Source: JBBDKV01 sp040879165 (lineage in GTDB: Bacteria; Patescibacteriota; Microgenomatia; UBA1400; PJMF01). From it: a stretch of 64,000 bases of DNA. Numbering within the stretch: position 1 is the stretch's first letter; each line of letters begins with the position of its first letter. This document shows positions 48,530-57,154 of the stretch, in pieces. The DNA lies in NCBI GenBank assembly GCA_040879165.1, contig JBBDKV010000013.1:1-64000 (forward strand). Reading direction: 5' to 3'. A model generated the notes under the pieces. The model saw only the letters and a list, made by a program, of their open reading frames with translations, was not told where the DNA came from and did no database searches. A program made the position numbers and the translations under genes.

Positions 48530-49336
48530 CTATTTTCTTCTTTCAAATAATTGAATACGCTGTTCCCATTTATGATGTTTAAAATAACTCGAAACACGCT
48601 CAAACAGAGTCTGCACGCGCTCAAATCTATAGACAAAAAACGAACACGTCACTAGTCCTGTTGTTGCTCCCAAACTCCACCAGTATACCCCATAAGTCGA
48701 GTCAAACGCAGGTGCAAATAGAAAATAAAAGATAATATGCACTACAAAAAACAGACCAAACATCAGTTTCATAAACCGCATAAAATTAGCTCCATCTTGC
48801 TTCGGATCAGATTGCCAAACCATCAAAAAGAATAATATACCTGTCAAAATGCCAGATGCCGAAAACAAATAAAATAATTCTTGTGACATCTGTAAGTCAA
48901 TTGGATAAAAAATATTAAAAATAGCCAAGGCAGAAACCAGTAGCAGCGTTCCCACAAAAACAATCAGATGTGTTAACCAGAGGTGAAAGAACTCTGAATG
49001 TTCAAAAATATCGTACAGTGGGTCACGCGATCGCCGTAGACTAAAACTTTTAGTCAAGGCATGAATCACCACAAACCCAAACACATACAAGTACACTACG
49101 CTATAAATCGTATCTACCAGATACAATTGATTTGAACTTAAGGAAATATCCAGCTCAGTGCGCAAAATCACAAACAAAAATGTCTTCAGCCACACAAATA
49201 GCACTGGCGCCATAAAAAAGGCATAGAAAAATTGTACTAAATCAATTTTGAGAAACTCACCTTTGCCATTCAAACGATATAAAAAAACTCCCGTAACAAT
49301 TGCTAAAACTGGAATTAAGTACAAGACACTAATCAT
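48530..49336 (-). CDS. Polytopic membrane protein upstream of RNase J
   Basis: 268 residues with seven or eight transmembrane helices, and no catalytic motif recognised. The N-terminus is a membrane helix ending in YRLNGKGEF; the C-terminal part is cytoplasmic and basic (YFKHHKWEQRIQLFERRK). The region between helices has DIFEHSEFFHLWLTHLIVF. Its 12-base distance to the RNase J start and the common direction suggest one transcript. Function unknown. Confidence 0.82.
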   Translation of the reverse strand: MISVLYLIPVLAIVTGVFLYRLNGKGEFLKIDLVQFFYAFFMAPVLFVWLKTFLFVILRTELDISLSSNQLYLVDTIYSVVYLYVFGFVVIHALTKSFSLRRSRDPLYDIFEHSEFFHLWLTHLIVFVGTLLLVSALAIFNIFYPIDLQMSQELFYLFSASGILTGILFFLMVWQSDPKQDGANFMRFMKLMFGLFFVVHIIFYFLFAPAFDSTYGVYWWSLGATTGLVTCSFFVYRFERVQTLFERVSSYFKHHKWEQRIQLFERRK

Positions 49337-49385
49337 CGCTGTATCCTATCATACCGACGCCCTCCTGCTGCTAGACTACTTGAGT

Positions 49386-50444
49386 TTAGTATTGCGGTAA
49401 GAAGATTTTACTATTATCAAGCGTAATCACCACCTTGTCGTAGCCTTTTTCAACAATTATGCGAGCAGCTTTACGCACCGCACCTTCCAGTGTTCTTTGT
49501 AGCGTACGAATACCCATGTCATAGCCAAGTGGACGAACAATTTTCGGCCAAATATCGTCAGCCATCTGGAACTGCTCTGGCTTCAACCCCGCTTTTTCCA
49601 ATAATCCAGGCAAAACATATTTCTTGGCAATGACAATCTTTTCATGATCAGTATAGGAAGGCATGGAAATCTTCTCCATACGATCCATCACAGCGGTGGC
49701 AATATCAACGGTATTATTAGCTGTAGCCAGGAAAATTGCATGCGATAAATCAATAGGGTAATCTATATACGAGTCTCGAAAGGCGTGATTCTGAGCAGGG
49801 TCAAGTAGTTCCACTAACACTCCCATGATGTCACGATTAGCTTCCTTGGCATTTCGATCAATTTCATCCAGCAAAATAACCGGGTTGCGCACACCTGCTT
49901 CACAAATTCCTTTTACAATTCTTCCTGGTTCGGATTCTAAATGTAGCCGTGTGCTACCGCGCAGTTCTTTAGCTGATCCCATTCCACCAAAAGCAATCCG
50001 TACCAGCGGTCTTCCAAGCGCTTCTGATAACGAATAGGCAAAGGTGGTCTTACCAGTACCCACTAATCCGACGAGAAGCAAAATTGGTGCTCGAAACTCT
50101 TCTTCCGAAAACTGCTCACGACGCAATTTAAGCACAGAAACATACTCAAGAAAACGATTTTTGACATCCTGCATACCATAGTGATGTTTCTCAAAAACTT
50201 GCTTAGTAAACTCGATATCTAAATGATCTTCGACTTCTTTTTCCCAAGGAATTTTGACTACCCAGTTAATATATTGAGAAACGGTCTCGTATTTCTCGTC
50301 ATAACTCCCAAGCTCCACAGAACGCTCCAGAGAGACAATGTCCTTTTCAACTTTCAGGCGCATTTCATCAGGAATTGTAGCACCAGCTACCCGATCTTTG
50401 AGTGATTGAATTTCTTGCTCGAGAATGGCTTTGTAGTCTGCCAT
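49386..50444 (-). CDS. Lon-type AAA+ ATPase lacking the protease domain
   Basis: 352 residues. Begins with the helical linker of Lon (YETVSQYINWVVKIPWEKE, about 52-70), then an AAA+ module with Walker A GLVGTGKT (126-133; the family has GPPGVGKT), a pore/sensor stretch GGMGSAKELRGSTR, Walker B VILLDEID, LVELLDPAQNHAFRDSYIDYP and the Lon-type C-terminal helical region GIRTLQRTLEGAVRKAA. The Ser-Lys protease domain and the N-terminal LON domain are both absent. It could unfold or remodel proteins rather than degrade them. It overlaps no protease gene. Confidence 0.88.
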   Translation of the reverse strand: MADYKAILEQEIQSLKDRVAGATIPDEMRLKVEKDIVSLERSVELGSYDEKYETVSQYINWVVKIPWEKEVEDHLDIEFTKQVFEKHHYGMQDVKNRFLEYVSVLKLRREQFSEEEFRAPILLLVGLVGTGKTTFAYSLSEALGRPLVRIAFGGMGSAKELRGSTRLHLESEPGRIVKGICEAGVRNPVILLDEIDRNAKEANRDIMGVLVELLDPAQNHAFRDSYIDYPIDLSHAIFLATANNTVDIATAVMDRMEKISMPSYTDHEKIVIAKKYVLPGLLEKAGLKPEQFQMADDIWPKIVRPLGYDMGIRTLQRTLEGAVRKAARIIVEKGYDKVVITLDNSKIFLPQY

Positions 50445-50450
50445 GGCAGG

Positions 50451-51002
50451 TTATTGCTCCTTCGCGCCAGAAGCAGTTTCAAACAGTAATTGTGGAATTA
50501 ATTTCCAGTATAAAAACATGCCGGCTGCTATAAAAATACCGCCACCGAGAACCAGCATCAACGTTGTGCTAAACGTACTGGTTTGCGGTAGCGTTTCAGG
50601 ATACTCAACGCCGCCTTTTGTCTCTGCACTGACTGTACTGCCACTATCTGTTGAGGATGACTCGGCAATAGTTAGAGTAAATGCGATAGTATCGGCGCCT
50701 GATGTGATTTGAATAGGATAGTCACCTGCTTCGGTTAAAGTTGTCGGATCATACGTCCAGTTACCTGAGGCATCTGCCTGGGTGGTCTCAGAAATTTGGG
50801 ATATTTTGATTGCCACTTGAGCACTAGCTGAAGCCGTACCCTCAAAACGAGGATTAGTTCCTTCATAGGTCCACAGAGTGAAAATTTGACCAGATGTCGA
50901 TGTGACACCAATTTTATCAAGGGTTAGCGTAGCTGCACGCACTATTTGTGTGGTTAAAACCAGGCTTAAGCCAATAACAAACAGTAATAAGAATTTCCGC
51001 AT
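50451..51002 (-). CDS. Secreted Ig-like protein with C-terminal LPQTS-TM anchor
   Basis: 183 residues. Signal peptide 1-23 (IVRAAT). An Ig-like/filamin-type domain (about 28-115, EGTASASAQVAIKISQ, ASGNWTYDPTTLTEAGDYPIQI) is followed by a Ser/Thr linker and YPETLPQTSTFSTTLM, then a transmembrane segment (about 140-165) and a short tail. The LPQT-S motif before a membrane helix is like a sortase signal but the tail ends acidic/polar rather than with a basic cluster. It could be an adhesin-like surface protein. CATAAT ends seven bases before the ATG. Confidence 0.75.
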   Translation of the reverse strand: MRKFLLLFVIGLSLVLTTQIVRAATLTLDKIGVTSTSGQIFTLWTYEGTNPRFEGTASASAQVAIKISQISETTQADASGNWTYDPTTLTEAGDYPIQITSGADTIAFTLTIAESSSTDSGSTVSAETKGGVEYPETLPQTSTFSTTLMLVLGGGIFIAAGMFLYWKLIPQLLFETASGAKEQ

Positions 51003-51044
51003 AGCCTTTATTATGACAAATTTTTTAAACTTTGAGTACCACTA

Positions 51045-51968
51045 CTATTTCAGCAAAGCATCTTTGTGCAATAGCCCTGCCTTGGCTCCAAAGTACTGCA
51101 CAACTGAAGCAGCGTTGCGCGCACCAACCCTGGCTGCTGCTGCAGGCTCTCGATCATGTAATCGTCCAACGACATAGCCGACACCAAAGGCATCTCCGGC
51201 ACCAGTCTCTTCAATCGCCTTTTTACTAGTGGCCTGATACTGAATGGCTTTTCGCTGCCCTTTTACAAAAATCCGCCCGCCTTTTCTCCCGTCAGTAATG
51301 ACAATTTCTGGCACAATTTTCTTCAATTCTTTTTGTAGCGGCTGAATCATGCGCCATTCTGAGGTATTAAGTAGTAAGATCTGACACGGCAACTCACTTG
51401 GTGATAACTCCCCTGATTTCAACAACTCTAATTCAGTCGTGCCCGGATTCCAGGAACAGCCGAGTTTGTTCTCTGCCACAATGGTACCAATTTTTTTAAG
51501 GGTCAAGATTCGACCTGCGATGCTACTGAGATGAATCCAACTTGAATTCTTCATTGGTCGAACTGCGATATCGTGCGGATCTAGCATTGATGATGCACCT
51601 CGATGTACCATTACTGTTCGACCGCCGTCCGATCCGACTAAAATCGCCGACCCGCCAGTTGACTCTCGCCGCTCCTGAGCAATCAGTGACGTCTGTACAC
51701 AATTTTTATGCAAATCATCAAGCACTAACCTGGCTAAAGCATCTCTGCCCGTTTCAGAAATGACCGCCGTTGTAAAACCAGCACGAGAAAATCCCACTGC
51801 AGTATTACCACCTCCACCACCAGTAGCCACCTCAAAATTGTCGACCGCTATTTTCTGGTCGTACATTTGACACAGCATTACTCCGCCGCGTGTTTTGCGC
51901 AGTTCAAAATCTTTAGATTTGATAAAAATATCGACAAGTGCAGAGCCGATGGTGATTACGTCAAACAT
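51045..51968 (-). CDS. PfkB-family carbohydrate/nucleoside kinase
   Basis: 307 residues. PfkB fold with an N-terminal glycine-rich strand VATGGGGGNTAVGFSRAG (motif 1) and motif 2 EETGAGDAFGVGYVVGRL, with the catalytic Asp in GAGD. The family includes ribokinase, fructokinase and adenosine kinase. It lies seven bases after the LOG-family gene and downstream of rpe and rpiB in the same direction, so ribose or a nucleoside is a plausible substrate in a small pentose salvage unit. Substrate not proven. Confidence 0.88.
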   Translation of the reverse strand: MFDVITIGSALVDIFIKSKDFELRKTRGGVMLCQMYDQKIAVDNFEVATGGGGGNTAVGFSRAGFTTAVISETGRDALARLVLDDLHKNCVQTSLIAQERRESTGGSAILVGSDGGRTVMVHRGASSMLDPHDIAVRPMKNSSWIHLSSIAGRILTLKKIGTIVAENKLGCSWNPGTTELELLKSGELSPSELPCQILLLNTSEWRMIQPLQKELKKIVPEIVITDGRKGGRIFVKGQRKAIQYQATSKKAIEETGAGDAFGVGYVVGRLHDREPAAAARVGARNAASVVQYFGAKAGLLHKDALLK

Positions 51969-51974
51969 AATAGT

Positions 51975-52610
51975 TTACTCTTGTGTATTAGCTTTGGTTG
52001 GCAATTTACACCGATCTGCCAACTCTTTTTCAAATAATTTAATAGCATGAATCAACTCATCTTCATTTTCTACAATCCGATACACCTCATGCTCCTTGGC
52101 TCCAATGAAAAAATGCTCATCTATGACATCCATCACTTTTTTCCAAAATGCTCCATACAAAATCATCGGTTTGTGGTTGCCATAATACAAGTGCGAGAGC
52201 AGCCAAGCGGTCGTCCACTCGCTGAGCGTTCCCGTGCCCCCTTGAAAACAAATAAAAATATCAGCTTGCTCAATCAAGCCAAACATACGCTCCATGTAAT
52301 TAGCGGTTTTGATCTCAACATCAGCATTATTTTCGGTGTGCCGACCTTCAAATTCAGGCATATCCTTTGGGTAAAAGGTTACAACCAACGTTTTGCCGCC
52401 AGCAGCTTGAGCACCCTTGGTGGCAGCATCCATGATTCCGGGTCCACCACCATTAATAATCACTTTGTCGTGATACGCCAAGTATCGAGCAATTGTAAAC
52501 ACCTCACTGTATAAAGGATGACGCTCATCAACATCAGCGCTGCCAAAAATAGCAATATTTTCGATAGTGCAGTGCGACTTTGGCTTGGGAATGGTGATTT
52601 GTGTTTTCAT
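51975..52610 (-). CDS. LOG-family protein (TIGR00730-like nucleotide phosphoribohydrolase)
   Basis: 211 residues. Rossmann-like fold with IAIFGSADVDERHPLY, INGGGPGIMDAATKGA and FQGGTGTLSEWTTA (the family has P-G-G-x-G-T-x-x-E; here Q replaces P). LOG enzymes release ribose 5-phosphate from nucleoside monophosphates such as cytokinin precursors or AMP. In this cluster the product could feed Rpe and RpiB, which supports a role in nucleotide salvage. It has the expected length. Confidence 0.87.
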   Translation of the reverse strand: MKTQITIPKPKSHCTIENIAIFGSADVDERHPLYSEVFTIARYLAYHDKVIINGGGPGIMDAATKGAQAAGGKTLVVTFYPKDMPEFEGRHTENNADVEIKTANYMERMFGLIEQADIFICFQGGTGTLSEWTTAWLLSHLYYGNHKPMILYGAFWKKVMDVIDEHFFIGAKEHEVYRIVENEDELIHAIKLFEKELADRCKLPTKANTQE

Positions 52611-52637
52611 GGGCAGACTCGATTTTTCTAGAATAGT

Positions 52638-53300
52638 TTAGGTACTACCTAGTGTTTGTATTGTTTCAGAAATAGATTCAGATTTCCAGAGTGCGCTCCC
52701 CACAACCACGCTCTTCACGCCAGCTTGACTCACCTTTGTAATGGTATCTTGATTGATGCCGCCATCTAGCATGATCTCGAAGTCCAGTTTGCGATCTGCA
52801 GCGATTTGCTGCAGCTCGGTTACTTTTTCTAACACCAGATCATTAAATTGCTGGCCTTGAAAACCTGCTTCAATTGACATCAGCTGCACTACTTTTAAAA
52901 ATTGCCAACTATCCTCCTCAATGCCTTCGGCTATTGGTGTAAAAATATCCAACGACAGCCCAGGCTCCCACCCTTGCTTTTGCACTTCCTCTAAAAAATG
53001 ATCTTGATGATGCATTTTTTCCACCTGAGCAATGACTGCCCGAATGGGAAGTTCATCATGCCTGGGCACCAACTCATGTACATAATCAAGTGGATCAATC
53101 GTCATTAAGTGAATGTCACATCGCAACCTACCAAAATTTAATTCTGGCAAATCTGAAGGTGTCACCGTCATATTATCTGCAAAATAGCCATCGATAACAT
53201 CAATCTGAACAGTTTCTAAAGCATCTACTGGCTGAATTCTGTCTAGCTGCTCTTGTAACTGCGCGAGCGAATCACTGAGTAGTGCTGGGTAAATGTTCAT
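52638..53300 (-). CDS. rpe: Ribulose-phosphate 3-epimerase
   Basis: 220 residues, TIM barrel. IDVIDGYFADN (metal and catalytic Asp, consensus D-x-M-D-G), DIHLMTIDP, SIEAGFQGQQF and MLDGGINQDT follow family order. It interconverts ribulose 5-phosphate and xylulose 5-phosphate. Sequence is divergent from typical Rpe, but the key residues are kept. AGGAAA precedes the ATG, and the gene starts three bases after rpiB, so the two are cotranscribed with DUF59. Confidence 0.88.
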   Translation of the reverse strand: MNIYPALLSDSLAQLQEQLDRIQPVDALETVQIDVIDGYFADNMTVTPSDLPELNFGRLRCDIHLMTIDPLDYVHELVPRHDELPIRAVIAQVEKMHHQDHFLEEVQKQGWEPGLSLDIFTPIAEGIEEDSWQFLKVVQLMSIEAGFQGQQFNDLVLEKVTELQQIAADRKLDFEIMLDGGINQDTITKVSQAGVKSVVVGSALWKSESISETIQTLGST

Positions 53301-53303
53301 GCG

Positions 53304-53774
53304 TTATTTCCTGTTTTGTTCATAGGTAGTAATCTGCTCAATACGTCGTAAATGTCGCTCTTCTGTAGCACTCGGTGTGTTGAGGAAAGTAGCTAATACT
53401 TCCTTCATTTCGTCAATGCTCATCCAATCTCCAGACAAGGCAACAACGTTTGCACCGTTGTGTTCTCGGGAATGACGGGCTTGCTGTTCATTGCTAGCTA
53501 CCACGGCACGGCAGCCTGGCACTTTGTTGGCAGCGATAATCATGCCTGCACCCGAGCGACACAACAACACTCCCGCGGATTGAGAATTGGCCGCCACTGC
53601 CTCGGCAACTTTGAAAGCAAATTCTGGATAATCATCTTGTTCGTCAAGCTTAAAAGCTCCACAGTCGTGAACCGTATACCCCTCTGCTTCAAGCCATGGC
53701 TTAATGACTTCTTTATATTCAAAACCACCATGATCTGCGCCAAGATAGACTTCTGAAAAATGTTTGGTATTCAT
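53304..53774 (-). CDS. rpiB: Ribose 5-phosphate isomerase B
   Basis: 156 residues. LGADHGGFEYKE, the catalytic Cys in LLCRSGAGMIIAANK (consensus C-G-T-G), and the His-containing EQQARHSREHNGANVVAL motif identify an RpiB/LacAB enzyme that interconverts ribose 5-phosphate and ribulose 5-phosphate. AAGGA lies just before the ATG at 53774; a TTG six codons upstream is less likely. Rpe follows immediately, giving adjacent steps of the pentose phosphate pathway. Confidence 0.92.
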   Translation of the reverse strand: MNTKHFSEVYLGADHGGFEYKEVIKPWLEAEGYTVHDCGAFKLDEQDDYPEFAFKVAEAVAANSQSAGVLLCRSGAGMIIAANKVPGCRAVVASNEQQARHSREHNGANVVALSGDWMSIDEMKEVLATFLNTPSATEERHLRRIEQITTYEQNRK

Positions 53775-53781
53775 ACTTTCC

Positions 53782-54111
53782 TTACAGTTCAAGCTCGGCT
53801 TTTGCCTCTTCTGACATCATATCAGGTATCCAGGGTGGATCAAAGGTCAGCTCAGTTGTGACGTGTTGGTATGCTTCAAACTCTGGAATTTGATCAAGGG
53901 CATCTTTAATCATGTCTTCAAAAACATGGGCAAGTGGGCAACCTGGTGTTGTTAGCGTCATCAATACATGAACGTGTTCTACCTCTCCAGCTTCAGTCTG
54001 TTTTTTCCCGATTGTCACATCATAAATTAACCCAAGACTCACTATGTCTATATTGAGCTCAGGATCCAGTACCTTTCCGAGGTGCTGATAGATAATTTCT
54101 TGGGAAATCAT
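53782..54111 (-). CDS. DUF59/MIP18-family Fe-S assembly protein (SufT-like)
   Basis: 109 residues. DPELNIDIVSLGLIYDV is the DUF59 signature, followed by the TTPGCPLA segment with the conserved Cys. Members (SufT, PaaD, MIP18) help load Fe-S clusters on target proteins. In this window a SUF system lies about 4 kb away. TACAAT (54118-54123) ends six bases before the ATG, so a longer in-frame start at 54156 is rejected. It is the first gene of the unit leading to rpiB and rpe. Confidence 0.9.
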   Translation of the reverse strand: MISQEIIYQHLGKVLDPELNIDIVSLGLIYDVTIGKKQTEAGEVEHVHVLMTLTTPGCPLAHVFEDMIKDALDQIPEFEAYQHVTTELTFDPPWIPDMMSEEAKAELEL

Positions 54112-54117
54112 AGCTGT

Positions 54118-54123
54118 ATTGTA
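54118..54123 (-). promoter_or_regulatory. -10 box deciding the start of the DUF59 gene
   Basis: TACAAT on the minus strand, six bases before the ATG at 54111. Confidence 0.55.
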
Positions 54124-54138
54124 TAGTATTGACTCATG

Positions 54139-54170
54139 AAAAAAACCCCACACCAAGAGGTGCGGGGTTT
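54139..54170 (-). terminator. Intrinsic terminator after the 71-residue gene
   Basis: On the minus strand AAACCCCGCACC and GGTGTGGGGTTT form a GC-rich stem with a short CTCTT-type loop, followed by a run of T. It separates the 54189 gene from the DUF59 unit. Confidence 0.85.
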
Positions 54171-54188
54171 GTATTCAATTATAAAAAA

Positions 54189-54404
54189 TTAAGCTGCAAC
54201 AGATTTTTTCAAAACTGGCATGCTTGTGCGCTTGGTTTCCATCACTTCGTAACCTGCTGGAACAGCTGCCAATGCTGAGTCAGGGCGCTCGTCGCGAGCA
54301 AAGAAATAAATGCGTTGAATTTTGCCATTTTTCAGTGTCACTTCTTTAGTGTGCAAGAAGTAATCTTGACCTTTAGAGTTTGTATATTGGTAGGCTTTTG
54401 CCAT
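54189..54404 (-). CDS. Small conserved basic protein
   Basis: 71 residues. Beta-rich start AYQYTNSKGQDYFLHTKEV followed by GKIQRIYFFARDERPDSAL and the tail AAVPAGYEVMETKRTSMPVLKK. I associate this pattern (N-S-K-G...Y-F-L-H...R-x-I-Y-F-F...P-A-G-Y-E-V) with small proteins found widely in CPR genomes, of unknown function. AAGGAG at a good distance from the ATG indicates strong translation, and its own terminator follows, so it is probably abundant. Confidence 0.8.
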   Translation of the reverse strand: MAKAYQYTNSKGQDYFLHTKEVTLKNGKIQRIYFFARDERPDSALAAVPAGYEVMETKRTSMPVLKKSVAA

Positions 54405-54553
54405 ACTGCTCCTTCGCCATTCCTGGCTACTACTTTTTTACTTAATAGTGAACACGTTACGTACTTGAGTCCGCTATTTTTTCACCTGGACTTACCTGGT
54501 GTAGGTAATATCATACCCATACTTGAGGTAAGATGCAAGCACTAGTCTGGGGA

Positions 54554-55144
54554 CTATTCTTGACCCCCTTCAACCTCGGCATTTTCTTCAGTTTCGGCAG
54601 CTTCTTCTGTTTCGGCATCTTCTTCGGTGAGCTGTGCAGCTTCAATGATACCTTTCAAAATAACCTGATCAAAAACGTCTGCTTCGCTTGTAGCAGCTGA
54701 GACAATCACCTCGAGTGGCAACAAGTCAGCAGAAACTGCAGCAGTGCCCATGTATCCAGCTTTACCTTCAGTGAGCACAAATGCTTCTGTCAAATTGGCC
54801 TGATCAACCGTTCGAATCCAAACACGATACGGCTCGTCTTCTGCTGACAGTCCTGCCGAGACGCTAAAACGCACTCGATCCTCACTGATCTCATATCGAA
54901 TGGAGCCGGTGCCAGGTGTTTGACCTGGTTCTGGATCCTCAGGTGCTTCTAAGGGAGTAGATGCTAGATCGCCAACTCCACCCAGAATGTCTGCCGCTTC
55001 TGATTCACTCAAATTTTCAATTTCAATTCCCTCACCATATTCAAGAGTTTCCACCTCTCCGCGGGACTCAAACCAGCGGTAGACTAGAAAAAACACAATA
55101 GCTGTGATGATCAAAGGAAATATATACGGAGAAATTTTTTGCAT
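54554..55144 (-). CDS. Single-pass membrane protein with acidic tail
   Basis: 196 residues. An N-terminal transmembrane segment (about 6-23), an acidic linker, a beta-rich domain (about 80-165, SIRYEISEDRVRFSVSAGL, EPYRVWIRTVDQANLTEAF) and a Glu/Ala-rich C-terminal tail. The domain resembles the anti-sigma-factor-like or surface beta-domain of small CPR proteins, without any catalytic motif. AAAGGGG precedes the ATG by six bases. It is 17 bases downstream of the DsbA-like gene and clearly in its operon. Confidence 0.75.
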   Translation of the reverse strand: MQKISPYIFPLIITAIVFFLVYRWFESRGEVETLEYGEGIEIENLSESEAADILGGVGDLASTPLEAPEDPEPGQTPGTGSIRYEISEDRVRFSVSAGLSAEDEPYRVWIRTVDQANLTEAFVLTEGKAGYMGTAAVSADLLPLEVIVSAATSEADVFDQVILKGIIEAAQLTEEDAETEEAAETEENAEVEGGQE

Positions 55145-55161
55145 GGTATGCCCCTTTACTA

Positions 55162-55872
55162 TTATTCTGCTTCGGCTGAATCAGTTGCTGATTCAACATC
55201 TTCACTCTCAAGCACACTATCTTCAGAAGTAGTGTCGCTTGTCGCGAGTGCGGACTCAACAGCTGCTAACAACTGCGGGGCAGAGATCCGTTCGCCATTT
55301 ACAAAAAACGTTGGAGTTGCTGTTACCTGCAGAGCCTCGCCTACTTGACGATCTGTCTCAACATTTTGCATCAACTCACTGTCTTCCATTCTCTCTAAAA
55401 ATATTGCTTTGTCAATCTCTAGTTGCTCGGCATAGCCAGCAAACTCTTCTAAAACTTCACCTCGACCAGAAATCGCTGACCAAGTCTGTTGATTATCAAA
55501 TAAGAGATCATGATACTCCCAAAACAGCCCAGATTCTGCCGCCACTTCTGAAGCAGTTGCAGCTAATCTTGAGTTAGCAAAGCTATCTAAGGGAAAATGA
55601 CGATACACAACTTGCACGTCTTCAGGATATCGTTCCTTTAAGTCAGTCACCAACGGCGCAGCTGCACGGCAAGATGGGCACTGAAAATCACTAAACTTTA
55701 CAACGGTTACTGCTGCGTTATCTGGACCATAGGTGTGGCGAGCGTCTTGAGTAACTACTGAAGGGTCAACGCTTGCTTGTTCAGGCGCTTCTTGGGAGAA
55801 GAAGAATGCCACCCCCATAATGAGCAACAGTGTTCCAGCAATGGTGCCAAGTAGTAAGGGAATATTTTTCAT
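55162..55872 (-). CDS. Membrane-anchored DsbA-like thioredoxin
   Basis: 236 residues. An N-terminal membrane segment (about 5-24), then a thioredoxin fold with an inserted helical domain. The active site is FSDFQCPSCRAA (C-P-S-C), cis-Pro in TATPTFFVNGER, and an RHFPLDSFANSRLAA helix. It belongs to the thioredoxin_4/DsbA group and would act outside the membrane in disulfide formation or isomerisation. The acidic Ser/Glu-rich C-terminus is unusual for the family. Secreted Cys-containing proteins in this window (12041, 24314, 21799) are possible clients. Confidence 0.9.
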   Translation of the reverse strand: MKNIPLLLGTIAGTLLLIMGVAFFFSQEAPEQASVDPSVVTQDARHTYGPDNAAVTVVKFSDFQCPSCRAAAPLVTDLKERYPEDVQVVYRHFPLDSFANSRLAATASEVAAESGLFWEYHDLLFDNQQTWSAISGRGEVLEEFAGYAEQLEIDKAIFLERMEDSELMQNVETDRQVGEALQVTATPTFFVNGERISAPQLLAAVESALATSDTTSEDSVLESEDVESATDSAEAE

Positions 55873-55919
55873 AATATGCTTTCAATATAGTTCTGCATTG
55901 CTCATTTGGAGCAGAGAAC

Positions 55920-56192
55920 TTAATCTTGAGGCGGCCAAACCTGCTGACCGGTTTCAGTATCAGTGACCGTAATTGCCATAGTTGGGCAACTTTGAGCGGC
56001 TAGCAACTTGGTCTCGTCATCATTACCATCTTGAGAAATCACGGTGGCTATCCCTTCTTCATCAAGCTCAAAAACCGCTGGCGCAATGTGGGTACAACTG
56101 CCTGCAGAAATACACTTGTCACGAATAACAGCTACTTTGTACTTACCAATTTGCTTGGTTTGTTCGGTTGATTGTTGAGGTGTATCGGTCAT
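55920..56192 (-). CDS. Ferredoxin of the 3Fe-4S type
   Basis: 90 residues. Three cluster-binding Cys in DKCISAGSC and QSCPTMAI, the C-x5-C...C-P pattern of single-cluster [3Fe-4S] ferredoxins, with PAVFELDEEGIA between them. It carries a short Gln/Thr-rich N-terminal extension. Lies near a ferredoxin-reductase-like flavoprotein gene and the SUF genes, so electron transfer to cluster assembly or to an unidentified oxygenase is plausible. Confidence 0.88.
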   Translation of the reverse strand: MTDTPQQSTEQTKQIGKYKVAVIRDKCISAGSCTHIAPAVFELDEEGIATVISQDGNDDETKLLAAQSCPTMAITVTDTETGQQVWPPQD

Positions 56193-56262
56193 AGAGTATC
56201 CAAATTGAGATGGTGTGATCTAACCACAGGTAGCCTAGGTTTGTCAAACACTAGAAATTATA

Positions 56263-56979
56263 CTAGAAAAATGACTCGTGATGAACGTGCTCCTCTGGCA
56301 CCTTCTGGTCTTTGAGAATATTGATCATGTCTTCAAGCATCGCACTATTTCCACAAAGATAGTAGCCAGCCTGCTCTGGTTGTTGATGAGTCTTGACGCA
56401 ATCTGTCACTCTTCCTCGACAGAGACTCCAGGCTTCCTTTGGCTTGGATAGCACTGGATGAAAACTAAAATTGCTAAAGTTGTGAGCTAATTCTTCAAAT
56501 TCTAGCAGCCAAAATGTGTCCTCTTCATGGCGAAGTCCCCAGTACAGCGTCATCGGTCGGGTGTCTTTTTTAGTTTGTAGTTGGTCAAGTAGCATTGATC
56601 GCATTGGCGCAATTCCCGAGCCTGTGGCGACAAACTGCAGCGCTTGCTCGCTCGGCATATCTGGTACCACAAACCGACCCATTGGACCAAGCAACTCAAT
56701 TTCTGCACCAAAATCAAGTCCCAGTAAATACTCAATACCAACCCCATGCGGAGTCACGTCTACGAGTAGCTCAAAACTATGATCCACCACTGGCGCTGAG
56801 CAAATTGAGTACGGTCGCCTGTCTCCTCGATCTGCAACTTTGATTGAAACATACTGTCCTGCCAAAAAACTCAACCGATGCGGCTCGCTCAGCTCAAAAT
56901 GCAACTGAATAAACTTGTCGTTATGAACAATTTTATCTTGCAATTTAGCGGTGTATTTTTGTGGTGGCTGGAATTCCAT
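56263..56979 (-). CDS. Ferredoxin-NADP reductase-like flavoprotein
   Basis: 238 residues. FAD-binding beta-barrel with GQYVSIKV and RPYSICSAP (R-x-Y-S FAD motif) and a C-terminal NAD(P) domain with VATGSGIAPMRSML, LYWGLRHEED and GYYLCGNSAML. This is the FNR/phthalate-dioxygenase-reductase family; the enzyme moves electrons between NAD(P)H and a ferredoxin, with the one at 55920 the obvious partner. No iron-sulfur domain of its own. The 175 bases upstream contain short tandem copies of GCTGCTATGGTTG and no gene. Confidence 0.9.
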   Translation of the reverse strand: MEFQPPQKYTAKLQDKIVHNDKFIQLHFELSEPHRLSFLAGQYVSIKVADRGDRRPYSICSAPVVDHSFELLVDVTPHGVGIEYLLGLDFGAEIELLGPMGRFVVPDMPSEQALQFVATGSGIAPMRSMLLDQLQTKKDTRPMTLYWGLRHEEDTFWLLEFEELAHNFSNFSFHPVLSKPKEAWSLCRGRVTDCVKTHQQPEQAGYYLCGNSAMLEDMINILKDQKVPEEHVHHESFF

Positions 56980-57154
56980 GCGAGCTTTCTTGCTGTATTG
57001 TCTACCTATTTGTAGTCAAATTGTAGTCTGATGAACCCGATCATAATAGCATATCTGCACGATGCTATGGAGAATAGTTTTAGGTCGTGCCAAGCGCTGC
57101 TATGGTTGATGCTGCTATGGTTGCTATTGAGCACACTGACAAAGATGTGCATAA

